Shown piece after piece: positions 29,448-40,139 of a stretch of DNA of 53,665 nt. Numbering within the stretch: position 1 is the first letter of the stretch; every line of letters starts with the position of its first letter. The position numbers and the translations under genes are program-made. The DNA is taken from positions 1-53,665 of the forward strand of contig JAIFKQ010000017.1 of NCBI GenBank assembly GCA_020049515.1, read 5' to 3'. The notes beneath the pieces are model-generated. The model worked only from the letters and a program-made list of their open reading frames with translations. It made no database searches and was not told the origin of the DNA. Source of the stretch: Paludibacter sp. Its GTDB lineage: Bacteria; Bacteroidota; Bacteroidia; Bacteroidales; Paludibacteraceae.

Positions 29448-31859
29448 CTATTCTTCAGGAACTACATCTATTACTTCTTGATTTTCATCAATTAATACCT
29501 CCTCAGAATCTACACTTGTAGAATCGCTTGCGGTTGTGTCGCGAGGAATATAGGTATGGCATGAAAAGTTACGAGAGATTTTCTCTTTTGGTTTTGTCGG
29601 AAATTTACCACGGTATTGTTTCAGGCTTTCGTCTTTCAACACTTTTTCCATAAACAATCCAAAAATAGGCAAAGCCGTCTTGCTTCCCTCACCCAATTGG
29701 CCAGTGCGGAAGTGAACACTCCTATGCTCCCCTCCTACCCATGCACCACCTACAAGCTTCTGAGTTACTCCTACAAACCAAGCATCGGAATGGTTGGACG
29801 AAGTACCTGTTTTTCCTCCAAAATCGGTATTGGAACGGAACAAATCCCATTCCCACAATGCTTGAGTAGTGGCACCAGGTTCTGTCATTCCACCTTTCAA
29901 TAATTCAGTAACCAAAAAAGCATCTTCATAAGGAATTTTGCGAGTTTGTTCAGTTTTGGGCTGATAAACAACATTGCCATCTTTGTCTTCTATTCGCGTT
30001 ACTAAAACTGGCTCATGATACATACCTTCGTTCACCACAGTACTAAAAGAATTAACTAATTCCAGCAATGAAACATCCGAAGAACCTAAACAAAGTGAGG
30101 GCTGTTCTTCCAAAGGCGTTTTAATACCGAGTAAATGAGCGTATTTAATAATTTCCTTTATGCCTACTTCTTGTGCTAATTGCACAGCCACAGTATTGAT
30201 GGAACGACCAAAAGCATGTTTTAAGGTTATTGTACGACCCGAAAAGCTTCCATTGGCATTATGCGGACTCCACGATTTATTTTCTCCTTTTTCTACATAA
30301 TTCCAAGTTACTGCTTTGTCGGTCATCATGTCACAAGGTGCTTTTCCATTCATGATGGCAGCTGTATAAACAAAAAGTTTAAAAGTAGAGCCTGGCTGTC
30401 TTTTAGCTTGTGCCACTTTGTCGTATTGCCAAAATCTGAAATCTATATCGCCCACCCATGCTTTTACCTGTCCAGTTTCCGACTCCATGGCCACAAAACT
30501 GCTGTGCATAAAGTGGTTCATATAGCGTATTGAATCCATGACACTCAAAGTGGTATCCTTTTCACCAAGCTTATAATCAAACACTTTAGTTCTATGGGGT
30601 TCATTCAAATACTTATCAATAGAGTCTTGGTTATTGTTGTATTTGTTTTTCAAGGAAGCATATCTTTTGGTTTTCTTAGCTTTGTCTTCTATAAAATTCA
30701 CTATGTCTTTGTGTTTTTCATCTTGCCATGGATTTTGACCTCGCCAATGTTCAAAAAAACGGCGCTGAATAGTACGCATTTGCTTGTTTACAGCCTCTTC
30801 GGCATATTTTTGCATCCGTGAATCTATTGTTACATAAATTTTCAATCCATCCGAGTAAATATCAAAACCAGTTACTTTTTGCCAATCAGTCAAGTATTTA
30901 TCCAAATAGGCACGAAAATAAAGTGCATTACCATCATAAGATTGCTCTACACTGTAATTTAGTTTAATTGGAATTTTCTTTAGCGAATCACATTCGTTGC
31001 GGGTTATTACATTGTGTTGAAACAAAATTTCCAAGACTACATTTCTTCGCTCCTTCGACCGTTTTGGATGAGCTATTGGACTATATGAAGTAGTGGCTTT
31101 CAACAATCCAACCAATGTGGCCGACTGCTCGTAGTTAAGTTTGGCAGGTGTAGTTTTAAAAAACGTTTTGGCAGCAGTATGTATTCCGAAAGAATTACTT
31201 CCAAAATCTACCGTGTTGAAATACATAGTCAGAATTTCTTTTTTACTGTAAAACGTTTCAATTTTTACAGCCGTAGTCCATTCCTTGGTTTTCATAATAA
31301 CCATTTTAATTCCAGGCACATAGCCAAATAAACCTGTAGAATACATGTTGCGGGTTTTGTACATATTCTTCACCAACTGCTGCGTGATGGTACTTGCCCC
31401 GCGACTTCTGCCCTGAGTCATATCTTTTAGGGCTGCAAAAACGCCCTGAAAATCAATGCCAAAATGTTGGTAAAAACGCTCGTCCTCTGTACTTATTAAA
31501 GTTTGAATTAGTTTGGGCGATATTTCTTCGTAAGTAACGGGTGTGCGGTTTTCGTGGAAGTATTTCCCAAGCACCTTTCCATCAGCAGTATAAATAATGG
31601 AAGCTTCGCTTTGGCTGGGATTTTTAATACTACTAAGACTGGGTGCCTTACCAAACAGCCATAAAAAGTTAATATCCACCAAGAGTAAAAAAATCAAAAA
31701 CAATACGATGGAAGTTATCAAAACATTGGCCATTTTTTTATACCAAACCAGTCCACGAAAACGAACTGTTCGAGCTTTACGCCAAGAAACAAATTTCACC
31801 CACCATACCTTAATAAACTCCCATACCAATGAAAGTTGATTCATGATTTTTTTCCACAT
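29448..31859 (-). CDS. Penicillin-binding protein 1A (bifunctional peptidoglycan synthase)
   Basis: An 803-residue class A PBP. A cytoplasmic N-terminus and one transmembrane helix (about 45-62) come first. The GT51 transglycosylase domain has the catalytic glutamate in ISTEDERFYQHFG (about 125) and GASTITQQLVKN (154-165). The transpeptidase domain carries SxxK in PGSTFKLF (about 490), SxN in RSINTVAVQL and KTGTSS (about 682). All catalytic residues are present. The acidic C-terminal tail (about 770-803) is disordered. A start five codons later (31844) is possible. It is 49 bp from convergent queA's terminator and 51 bp downstream of the DCC gene, the first to continue on this strand. Confidence 0.95.
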   Translation of the reverse strand: MWKKIMNQLSLVWEFIKVWWVKFVSWRKARTVRFRGLVWYKKMANVLITSIVLFLIFLLLVDINFLWLFGKAPSLSSIKNPSQSEASIIYTADGKVLGKYFHENRTPVTYEEISPKLIQTLISTEDERFYQHFGIDFQGVFAALKDMTQGRSRGASTITQQLVKNMYKTRNMYSTGLFGYVPGIKMVIMKTKEWTTAVKIETFYSKKEILTMYFNTVDFGSNSFGIHTAAKTFFKTTPAKLNYEQSATLVGLLKATTSYSPIAHPKRSKERRNVVLEILFQHNVITRNECDSLKKIPIKLNYSVEQSYDGNALYFRAYLDKYLTDWQKVTGFDIYSDGLKIYVTIDSRMQKYAEEAVNKQMRTIQRRFFEHWRGQNPWQDEKHKDIVNFIEDKAKKTKRYASLKNKYNNNQDSIDKYLNEPHRTKVFDYKLGEKDTTLSVMDSIRYMNHFMHSSFVAMESETGQVKAWVGDIDFRFWQYDKVAQAKRQPGSTFKLFVYTAAIMNGKAPCDMMTDKAVTWNYVEKGENKSWSPHNANGSFSGRTITLKHAFGRSINTVAVQLAQEVGIKEIIKYAHLLGIKTPLEEQPSLCLGSSDVSLLELVNSFSTVVNEGMYHEPVLVTRIEDKDGNVVYQPKTEQTRKIPYEDAFLVTELLKGGMTEPGATTQALWEWDLFRSNTDFGGKTGTSSNHSDAWFVGVTQKLVGGAWVGGEHRSVHFRTGQLGEGSKTALPIFGLFMEKVLKDESLKQYRGKFPTKPKEKISRNFSCHTYIPRDTTASDSTSVDSEEVLIDENQEVIDVVPEE

Positions 31860-31910
31860 AATTTTCAGATTTTAAGTTTAAAGTTAAAGCAAAAGATGGA
31901 ATTATTTTTT

Positions 31911-32321
31911 TTACTGATTTAAGTAAAATCTATTTTGAAGTGAAGAATTTGGAATCATGCATGATGCTTTACGTCCAAATAGTTTATATCTTCTTTTAGC
32001 AATTTGATTGTATAAAAAGTCACGAATTGATTTAGGAATCAGCTTAAATACTTTTGTCAACTTCCATACACCTCCTAAGTCGGACAATATTTCGATTACG
32101 GCATCAGAATGTGTAAACGATTTATTTTCTTTAATAAAAATGACCGTATCAATTTCATTTTCACTGAATCCATAGGTATTTATGACAGATATAGCCGCCT
32201 CCGATTGCAAAGAAGCAAACTTAAAGTTGGCCTTTTTGTCCAATTTAATAAGAAACATAACCCAGCCACAACATAAATTGCAAACGCCATCAAAAATAAT
32301 TAGCGGGTGTTTTAACTGCAT
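31911..32321 (-). CDS. DCC family thiol-disulfide oxidoreductase (DUF393)
   Basis: A 136-residue protein with the family motif FDGVCNLCC (D11, C14, C17) that gives DCC proteins their name, followed by FKFASLQSEAA and the late RRYKLFGRKASCM. The fold is thioredoxin-like and redox activity is proposed, not established. It follows the DUF4197 lipoprotein by 8 bp and precedes the PBP1A gene by 51 bp; the three probably form one unit. Confidence 0.88.
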   Translation of the reverse strand: MQLKHPLIIFDGVCNLCCGWVMFLIKLDKKANFKFASLQSEAAISVINTYGFSENEIDTVIFIKENKSFTHSDAVIEILSDLGGVWKLTKVFKLIPKSIRDFLYNQIAKRRYKLFGRKASCMIPNSSLQNRFYLNQ

Positions 32322-32329
32322 GTTAGCTC

Positions 32330-33088
32330 TTATTTTTTATCAAGTTGGCCAAAAACCCTTTTAAGCAAAGCACTCACACGTGCCATTGGGTCAATTCTGA
32401 TTGCCTTCTCCTCAGCTGCTACCTTTACAAACAGTGCATCCAATGCTTTTTCGGTCACATAATTTTCCAAACTTACATTCACCGTTTTCAAACCAGCTAT
32501 CATTCCTACTTGGGTTTTGGCTACCGAATTATAACCTGAGCTAAGCGTGTTCCAAGTATCATTAGTTGACACGTTGGCTACCAAAGGTTTACCTAGCGAG
32601 GCTTTTACTTTGGGAGCAAAAGCAGCTTTTAGTTGCGAATATGTATTTTGACGCAAATACTCTGTTGCAGCATTGTTTTTGCCAAATAATATTCCGACTG
32701 CATCCGTTATACTCATATTGGTAATGGCAGTTTTGAATATTGGAGTGGCCTCCTTTACAGCATCTTCCGCCGAACGGTTGAGCGATAACACCGCTTTATT
32801 TACCAAATCCTGCCCTCCTGGAACCATTTTTATATTGTCGATAATGGGCTTTGCCTCAGGTGGTAGCAACAATTTTAACGCTGCATCTTTAAAAAATCCA
32901 TTTTCTACGCCTAAATTGGTTACTGCATGCTCTATTCCAATATTTAACGAGCTTTTTAAACCCGAAATATTTTCTGCATTGCTCACAGGTAAAGTACTCG
33001 CTGTTCCATATTGAGTTGCCACTTGCATTAATTCTGCACAAGAACAAAATGACAAACAAATTAAACCCACATATAATATCTTTCTCAT
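32330..33088 (-). CDS. DUF4197 family lipoprotein
   Basis: A 252-residue protein starting MRKILYVGLICLSFCSC, a lipoprotein signal (cysteine 17). An in-frame start at 33121 would add 11 residues without signal character. The mature part is helical, with GLKSSLNIGIEHAVTNLG, LLPPEAKPI, SLNRSAEDAVKEATPIF and YVTEKALDALFVKVAAEEKA, typical of DUF4197. Function unknown. A TACTTTTG box on the minus strand at 33254-33261 may start transcription about 160 nt upstream. Confidence 0.88.
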   Translation of the reverse strand: MRKILYVGLICLSFCSCAELMQVATQYGTASTLPVSNAENISGLKSSLNIGIEHAVTNLGVENGFFKDAALKLLLPPEAKPIIDNIKMVPGGQDLVNKAVLSLNRSAEDAVKEATPIFKTAITNMSITDAVGILFGKNNAATEYLRQNTYSQLKAAFAPKVKASLGKPLVANVSTNDTWNTLSSGYNSVAKTQVGMIAGLKTVNVSLENYVTEKALDALFVKVAAEEKAIRIDPMARVSALLKRVFGQLDKK

Positions 33089-33253
33089 TTGATTAATTTT
33101 AGCTCCTAACCCCCGTCCCAATAGCTATCGTGGAGGGAAAAAGAGAAGTTAGTTTGATTTTTGTAAACGATTTCCTAAAGTGACTAAAAATTCGTATTAG
33201 TCATTGGAATTTATTAAAATTATAATTATAACATTGTATTTTTTATTGAAACA

Positions 33254-33261
33254 CAAAAGTA
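33254..33261 (-). promoter_or_regulatory. Possible -7 box for the DUF4197-DCC-PBP1A unit
   Basis: TACTTTTG when read on the minus strand. The nearest TTTG upstream is 25 nt away, longer than usual, so the promoter is tentative. It lies in the divergent region with eno. Confidence 0.4.
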
Positions 33262-33354
33262 GGCTTTTTTTCTATGATTTGTTACTCAAATTTACAAGAA
33301 TGTGCGAACAATTTTACTATTTGCGTGTTAATACCCTTAGAAAACCAATATTAA

Positions 33355-34659
<1,305 letters not shown>

Positions 34660-34713
34660 GTAATTCTGACAGGTCGATTTGTTTTCGGCTTACATATTTA
34701 CACTTCAATAATG

Positions 34714-34747
34714 AAAGCCACCTATCATATAAGGTGGCTTTTTTTTA
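34714..34747 (+). terminator. Terminator of eno
   Basis: A 10-bp stem AAAGCCACCT/AGGTGGCTTT with an 8-nt loop, followed by a run of T. Confidence 0.9.
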
Positions 34748-34980
34748 TGCATTATATTCAACGTTTTTAAAGAATAAACCTTAAGTGGTTAATGCGAGTT
34801 AAGTTCAAAAAACACATTCTTAAAACTTTTTAAAAGAGTTACAGTCATCGAGTTTAAGGCATGAGTTTTGTTTATTTTCGCAGCGTAAATCATACATACA
34901 AAATCTAAAATACTGATTGGATTATTATTAATTTCGAGTTCTACTTTAGCATATTAAAAAATGATAATATAATGTCAATT

Positions 34981-35092
34981 ATGAATTATGCTTTATGAAT
35001 TATGAATTATGAATTATGAATTATGCTTTATGAATTATGCTTTGTGAATTATGAATTATGAATTGTGAATTATAAATTGTGAATTATAAATT
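34981..35092 (+). repeat. Heptanucleotide tandem repeat, 16 units
   Basis: Sixteen consecutive 7-bp units occupy exactly 112 bp. Nine are ATGAATT or ATGCTTT-type variants interspersed in an irregular order, and the later ones drift to GTGAATT and ATAAATT. The array lies directly upstream of htrA, probably in its leader or promoter. Seven is not a multiple of three, but the array is outside the coding start chosen here. Confidence 0.9.
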
Positions 35093-35123
35093 ATTTATCC
35101 AACCAATTATAAATTTTAAAACA

Positions 35124-36620
35124 ATGAAAACAATGAATTTATCAAAAAGAATGCAAACACTCGGTTTTTTTGTTTTGGTAGTAGCAATAAGCGTAGCCAC
35201 AAATTTAACCACAAATCAAATCATCAAAAAACAACAAGAAAGCAAGGCTGAGCAAGGAATTGAAGTACCTGCTGGTTACGCAAGGTTTTCTAAAGCCACC
35301 AGCGCCATGGAAACAGATTTTACGGTTGCTGCTGAGCTTTCTGTGAATGCAGTAGTGCACGTTAAAACCAAATCGCCTGCACCACAAATGTCATTTCCAA
35401 ACAATCCGTTTTTTGAATACTTCTACGGTCAACCGCAATTTAAGCAAAACGAACGCCCCATGCAAGAGGGTTCGGGTTCGGGAGTAATTCTTACCAACGA
35501 TGGCTATATTGTAACCAACAATCACGTTATCGATAAATCGTCGGAAATAGAAGTTACTCTGAATGACAAAAGGACCTTCAAAGCTAAACTGATTGGTGCT
35601 GATCCCAGTAGTGATATAGCATTGATAAAAATTGAAGCCGATAATCTTCCTATTATCATATTAGGTAATTCCGATTCGCTTAAAGTAGGCGAATGGGTTT
35701 TGGCAGTTGGTAATCCATTTAACCTCACTTCAACCGTTACCGCAGGAATTGTAAGTGCGAAAGCAAGAAATATCAACATTTTGGGTGCTGCCATGAAAAT
35801 CGAATCATTTATTCAAACCGATGCTGCAGTAAACCCTGGCAATAGCGGCGGTGCGTTGGTTAATACACGCGGCGAACTTGTGGGCATAAATACTGCTATT
35901 GCCTCTCAAACAGGCTCGTACGCTGGCTATTCGTTTGCAGTACCTGTAAGCATTGTTAGCAAAGTGGTTTCGGATATTCGACAATTCGGCGTGGTGCAGC
36001 GTGCGGTGCTAGGTGTAGAAATTAGCGATATAAACGACCAATTGGCAAAAGAAAAGAAACTAAAAACAATGAGTGGGGCTTATGTGGGTAAAGTCGGCGA
36101 AGAAAGTGCAGCAAAAAAAGCGGGCGTAAAAGAAGGTGACATTATCAATAATGTGAATGGAGTAGCTGTTAAATCAGTAGCCGAATTACAGGAACAAATT
36201 GGCCGCTATCGTCCTGGCGACAAAATTACTATAAATGTGGTTCGAAACAATGAAGAATCCAAACTCAAAGTGGAACTTAAAAACAGACAAGGAAATACAG
36301 AGGTAGTTTCATCGAATTCAAACACCACAGATGTGCTAGGAGCTACATTTGAAGCATTGAATGAAAAAGAAAGAGCTAAACTTGAATTGGACTATGGTGT
36401 TGAAATTAAATCAATTACCAAAGGGAAACTGGCAGAACTGGGTATTAAACCTGGATTCATTATTTTAAAAATAAACAATCAGATTATTAAAGAGGCAGAC
36501 GATGTGCAAACGGCGGTGGACAATGCCATGAATAATGGTTTACAAGAAAAAGTACTATTCATTGCAGGAGTTTATCCAAATGGAAAAGTGACTTATTATG
36601 CTGTAAATCTGGCAGAATAG
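35124..36620 (+). CDS. htrA: Do/HtrA-type periplasmic serine protease
   Basis: A 498-residue trypsin-like protease/chaperone acting on misfolded envelope proteins. A membrane anchor or signal lies near residues 8-25 (TLGFFVLVVAISVAT). The catalytic triad is visible: H in VTNNHVID (about 134), D in DPSSDIALIKI (about 164), S in NPGNSGGALV (about 241). Two PDZ domains follow (about 300-385 and 410-490). The start MKTMNLSKRM was chosen because the longer frame begins with GTG inside the heptamer array. Typical length for Bacteroidota DegP-like proteins. Confidence 0.95.
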   Translation: MKTMNLSKRMQTLGFFVLVVAISVATNLTTNQIIKKQQESKAEQGIEVPAGYARFSKATSAMETDFTVAAELSVNAVVHVKTKSPAPQMSFPNNPFFEYFYGQPQFKQNERPMQEGSGSGVILTNDGYIVTNNHVIDKSSEIEVTLNDKRTFKAKLIGADPSSDIALIKIEADNLPIIILGNSDSLKVGEWVLAVGNPFNLTSTVTAGIVSAKARNINILGAAMKIESFIQTDAAVNPGNSGGALVNTRGELVGINTAIASQTGSYAGYSFAVPVSIVSKVVSDIRQFGVVQRAVLGVEISDINDQLAKEKKLKTMSGAYVGKVGEESAAKKAGVKEGDIINNVNGVAVKSVAELQEQIGRYRPGDKITINVVRNNEESKLKVELKNRQGNTEVVSSNSNTTDVLGATFEALNEKERAKLELDYGVEIKSITKGKLAELGIKPGFIILKINNQIIKEADDVQTAVDNAMNNGLQEKVLFIAGVYPNGKVTYYAVNLAE

Positions 36621-36647
36621 TTGCAATAGATTCAGAAAAAAAAAATG

Positions 36648-36693
36648 AAAGGAGGACAAATCCGATCCTAAGTGGATTTGTCCTTCTTTTTTT
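36648..36693 (+). terminator. Terminator of htrA
   Basis: A 16-bp stem AAAGGAGGACAAATCC/GGATTTGTCCTTCTTT with one G-T pair and a 10-nt loop, followed by T10. The A tract before it would also allow reverse function. Confidence 0.92.
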
Positions 36694-36965
36694 TTTATAA
36701 TATGGAAAACATTTTCAATTACTCAGCGTTTAAATGTGAGAATAGAAATAATTAATGCATTCTAATTGCAAAATCAAATTATAACACGCCGTTTTCTACT
36801 ATTTTGCGTTTTACTGTAACAGTTTATGCGTATAGTTTATAATTAAAACCATGATTTTTTACAATTATTGAATTAATTCAATAAACTATATTTTTTTATA
36901 CAAACTTACTCTTCAATATATTGTTAGAATATATACAAACAAAGCAATTCTTTCTGAACTTTTCG

Positions 36966-36997
36966 TTTTGCCATGTCAAAAAAAACAACTACTTTTG
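36966..36997 (+). promoter_or_regulatory. Consensus promoter of sigA
   Basis: TTTTG (36966-36970), exactly 19 nt, then TACTTTTG (36990-36997), a perfect match to the Bacteroidota consensus TTTG-N19-TANNTTTG. Transcription would start about 15 nt before the ATG at 37020. Confidence 0.8.
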
Positions 36998-37019
36998 CAA
37001 GCTAATTTTGATTCATTAA

Positions 37020-37883
37020 ATGAGACAATTAAAAATTACCAAATCAATCACGAATCGTGAAAGTGCATCTCTTGACAAATATTTGCAAGAGATTGGACGC
37101 GAAGACCTTATCACCGTAGAAGAAGAAGTCGAGTTGGCTCAAAGAATACGGAGTGGTGATAGAATAGCGTTGGAAAAACTTACACGTGCGAATTTACGTT
37201 TCGTTGTTTCGGTAGCTAAACAGTACCAAAATCAAGGCCTCAGTTTACCTGACTTAATAAACGAAGGCAACCTTGGACTTATAAAAGCAGCTGAGAAATT
37301 TGATGAGACACGTGGATTTAAGTTTATTTCTTACGCAGTTTGGTGGATTCGTCAATCTATTTTGCAAGCTTTGGCCGAGCAATCTCGTATCGTGCGTTTA
37401 CCTTTAAATCAGGTAGGATCGTTGAACAAAATAAACAAAGCTTTCTCCAAATTTGAGCAAGAAAACGAACGTCGCCCTTCACCAGAAGAGTTGGCAGAAG
37501 TATTGGACATTCCTGTTGACAAAATTGCAGATACAATGAAGGTTTCTGGCCGCCATATTTCGGTGGATGCACCTTTCGTTGAGGGAGAAGACAACAGCTT
37601 GTTGGACGTAATGATTAACGATGATTCTCCAAACGCCGATCGCGCATTGATAAACGAATCACTTTCTAAAGAAATTGAGCGTGTGCTTATTTTCACTTTG
37701 TCGGACAGAGAGCGTGACATTGTTAAGAAATTTTTCGGCCTTGGTATTCCAGAAATGACTTTAGAAGAAATTGGAGATGAATTTGGCTTAACACGTGAAC
37801 GCGTACGTCAAATCAAGGAAAAAGCCATTCGAAAACTCAGACCAACTGCCAAAAGCAAATTGTTAAAAAGTTTTTTAGGATAA
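37020..37883 (+). CDS. rpoD: Primary sigma factor (RpoD/SigA), Bacteroidota short form
   Basis: A 287-residue sigma-70 factor. Region 1.2 ([22 protein letters not shown]) is followed by region 2 ([52 protein letters not shown]), region 3 and region 4 with the helix-turn-helix [23 protein letters not shown]. Region 1.1 and the large non-conserved insert of E. coli RpoD are absent, as in all Bacteroidota housekeeping sigma factors, which read the TTTG/TANNTTTG promoters. Flanked by its own promoter and terminator. Confidence 0.95.
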   Translation: MRQLKITKSITNRESASLDKYLQEIGREDLITVEEEVELAQRIRSGDRIALEKLTRANLRFVVSVAKQYQNQGLSLPDLINEGNLGLIKAAEKFDETRGFKFISYAVWWIRQSILQALAEQSRIVRLPLNQVGSLNKINKAFSKFEQENERRPSPEELAEVLDIPVDKIADTMKVSGRHISVDAPFVEGEDNSLLDVMINDDSPNADRALINESLSKEIERVLIFTLSDRERDIVKKFFGLGIPEMTLEEIGDEFGLTRERVRQIKEKAIRKLRPTAKSKLLKSFLG

Positions 37884-37917
37884 CCCCAAAGATAGTAAGG
37901 TTATAATAAATGATATT

Positions 37918-37955
37918 AAAAGGAGTAACTTCAAGCAAGTTGCTCCTTTTTCTAT
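37918..37955 (+). terminator. Terminator of sigA
   Basis: A 14-bp stem AAAAGGAGTAACTT/AAGTTGCTCCTTTT with one T-G pair and a 5-nt loop, followed by T residues. Confidence 0.9.
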
Positions 37956-38250
37956 ATTATTGATTCAGAATCACTTTAGGCTTTAGAACAATATAACAAA
38001 AATAAGATATCTACTAAGAGCAAGTTGTTGGATTTTATAAATACTCAAAACCAACATATTGACTAAATAATCTGCTACGAGAAGTCCATTATTATTTTTT
38101 TGAAAGATGAAAACCCTAAGTTACAAAGACGCAAGGAGCTGATATTAACGATTTTCAGTTAGAATAACGAAAATATAGTTTTCTGTTAAAAAAACAATGT
38201 ATTCTGTCCCTTAAAAAACCCTTTTTTATATTTTAGGAGTTATTTGCTTG

Positions 38251-38281
38251 TTGAGTGGGTGAAATTATTTGATTATCTTTG
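38251..38281 (+). promoter_or_regulatory. Promoter of the parA operon
   Basis: TTG (38251-38253), 20 nt, then TATCTTTG (38274-38281). The predicted leader to parA is about 140 nt. Confidence 0.65.
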
Positions 38282-38429
38282 CAATCCTGTCAAATATAAG
38301 GTTGATTTCGGTTTAAATATTGAAACACAGAACTTTAACAAAAATAAAGATTATATATACTCAACTCGCAGAAAGATATTTATAAAAACAATAAGGCTAT
38401 AATTTTACAATTAATTAATTACTTACAAA

Positions 38430-39200
38430 ATGGGTAAAATAATTTCGCTAGCAAATCAAAAAGGTGGAGTAGGCAAAACTACAACTGCCATAAATTTAGC
38501 TGCTTCTTTGGCAACTCTAGGAAAGAAAGTGCTTTTGATTGATGCTGATCCACAGGCAAATGCGTCTTCTGGGCTTGGTATCGACATTCGTACACTGGAG
38601 TTTACAATATATGAATGTTTGATAGATGGTGTACCGTCAAAGCAGGCCATACATCCTACAGAAGTTGAGAATCTATTTGTGCTTCCTTCGCATATTGATT
38701 TGGTGGGCGCCGAAATAGAAATGCTAAATATGGATAATAGGGAACATGTAATGCGTAATTTTCTTACCCCTCTCAAAGAAGATTATGATTTCCTATTAAT
38801 TGATTGCTCGCCCTCTTTAGGATTAATTACTGTAAATGCACTTACTGCTTGCGATTCGGTAATTATCCCTGTACAATGCGAGTATTTTGCCCTCGAAGGA
38901 ATCAGTAAATTACTGAATACCATCAAAATAATCAAAAGCAAACTGAATACAGCATTGGAAATAGAAGGATTTTTGCTTACCATGTACGACAATCGGTTGC
39001 GATTGGCCAATCAAGTGTATGCAGAGGTTAAGAAACATTTTGAGGGCATGGTCTTCGAAGCAGTTATTACCAGGAATGTTCGCTTAAGCGAAGCCCCAAG
39101 TCATGGAAAACCAGTGTTGTTGTACGATGCAGAGTCCAAAGGGTCGTTAAACTACATGGATTTAGCCAAAGAACTGATAGCCAAACAACATGAAAATTAA
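38430..39200 (+). CDS. parA: Chromosome-partitioning ATPase ParA (Soj)
   Basis: A 256-residue ParA/MinD-type ATPase. The deviant Walker A is KGGVGKTTT (11-19), with LLIDADPQANASSGLG (Walker A' region) and YDFLLIDCSPSLG (Walker B). Without the N-terminal DNA-binding extension it is the chromosomal type. It binds DNA non-specifically when bound to ATP and is driven by ParB-parS. First gene of a unit with parB (48 bp), DUF5683 and the lytic transglycosylase, the standard order in this phylum. Confidence 0.95.
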   Translation: MGKIISLANQKGGVGKTTTAINLAASLATLGKKVLLIDADPQANASSGLGIDIRTLEFTIYECLIDGVPSKQAIHPTEVENLFVLPSHIDLVGAEIEMLNMDNREHVMRNFLTPLKEDYDFLLIDCSPSLGLITVNALTACDSVIIPVQCEYFALEGISKLLNTIKIIKSKLNTALEIEGFLLTMYDNRLRLANQVYAEVKKHFEGMVFEAVITRNVRLSEAPSHGKPVLLYDAESKGSLNYMDLAKELIAKQHEN

Positions 39201-39248
39201 ACTTCATACAACATTAAGTCAAAAGCTCCGTTTTTACAACACATAATT

Positions 39249-40127
39249 ATGGCAAAAAATATTACAGGTTTAGGAAGAGGTTTAGGTGCATTAATTGATA
39301 CAGAACACATTAGTACTAGTGGGTCTTCGTCAATCAGTGAGGTGGAAATGCATTTAATTTTTGCAAACCCGAATCAACCCCGTACTCATTTTGATGAAGA
39401 AGCATTGACCGAACTGGCTTCGTCTATTCGGGAGTTAGGTGTTATTTCGCCCATTACTTTACGCAAAAACGATGATGGAACTTACTTAATTATTGCTGGC
39501 GAAAGAAGATTTAGAGCATCAAAGTCAATCGGCTTAAAATCTATACCGGCTTATGTAAAAACTGCCGCCGATGAGCAAGTGATGGAGATGGCCTTGATTG
39601 AAAACATTCAACGGGAAGATTTGAATGCCATTGAAATTGCGCTTACCTTTTACCGATTGATGGAAGAATATAAATTGACGCAAGAACGATTGAGCGAAAG
39701 AGTGGGAAAGAAACGTGCCACTATAGCCAATTACCTACGCTTATTGCGTTTACCTGCCGAAATTCAAATGGGTATTAAGAATCAAAAAATAGACATGGGT
39801 CATGCGCGTGCTATTTTAGGTTTAAATGATCCTGCGGCACAATTGCATCTTTACGAAGCTATAATTATGAATAATTATACCGTTCGGAAAGTAGAAGAAT
39901 TAGTGAGATTGTACTTGGAAACAGGTAGCTTGGAAAATAAAACGAAATCAACTGATAATCCAATAAAAGAGTTGAAAGAATTTGGTGATTTGAAAGCACA
40001 ATTAAATTCCGTTTTTGGAAAAAATGTACAATTCACATGCAATCCAGATGGAAAAGGAAAGATATCTATCCCTTTTGCTAACGATGAAGAATTGGCACAT
40101 ATCATGGAATTATTTGATAAAATTTAA
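39249..40127 (+). CDS. parB: Chromosome-partitioning CTPase/DNA-binding protein ParB
   Basis: A 292-residue ParB. It opens with the conserved N-terminal motif GLGRGLGALI. The CTP-binding domain contains IFANPNQPRTHFDEEALTEL and GERRFRASK; then ENIQREDLNAIE, the helix-turn-helix around RLSERVGKKRATIANYLRLL and GHARAILGL. It spreads from parS and stimulates ParA. The length is normal. It is 48 bp after parA and 12 bp before DUF5683. Confidence 0.95.
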   Translation: MAKNITGLGRGLGALIDTEHISTSGSSSISEVEMHLIFANPNQPRTHFDEEALTELASSIRELGVISPITLRKNDDGTYLIIAGERRFRASKSIGLKSIPAYVKTAADEQVMEMALIENIQREDLNAIEIALTFYRLMEEYKLTQERLSERVGKKRATIANYLRLLRLPAEIQMGIKNQKIDMGHARAILGLNDPAAQLHLYEAIIMNNYTVRKVEELVRLYLETGSLENKTKSTDNPIKELKEFGDLKAQLNSVFGKNVQFTCNPDGKGKISIPFANDEELAHIMELFDKI

Positions 40128-40139
40128 CAGAATAATTGT

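Larger units (their letters stand above)
34660..35123. other. Intergenic region: terminator and heptanucleotide repeat array
   Basis: 464 bp between eno and htrA. It contains the eno terminator (34714-34747) and the 7-bp repeat array (34981-35092). The array ends 31 bp before the htrA ATG. No exact promoter consensus was found; a TATTTTCG near 34875 is the closest. Confidence 0.6.
36621..37019. other. Intergenic region: htrA terminator and sigA promoter
   Basis: 399 bp holding the htrA terminator (36648-36693) and the sigA promoter (36966-36997). The AT-rich stretch between them shows no gene. Confidence 0.6.
37884..38429. other. Intergenic region between sigA and parA
   Basis: 546 bp with the sigA terminator (37918-37955) and the parA promoter (38251-38281). 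Between them is AT-rich DNA without an open frame. No parS-like palindrome was seen. Confidence 0.6.

Noticed and set aside
33110-33136. Third copy of the palindromic element
   Set aside because: Only a degenerate AATAGCTATCG core is shared; the flanking modules and ends are missing.
34981-35092. Regular repeats resembling a CRISPR array
   Set aside because: Units are 7 bp, adjacent without spacers, and no cas genes are present. It is a simple tandem repeat.
37884-38429. parS sites or replication origin near parA
   Set aside because: No GTTTCACGTGAAAC-like palindrome and no DnaA-box cluster were seen; parAB alone does not place the origin.
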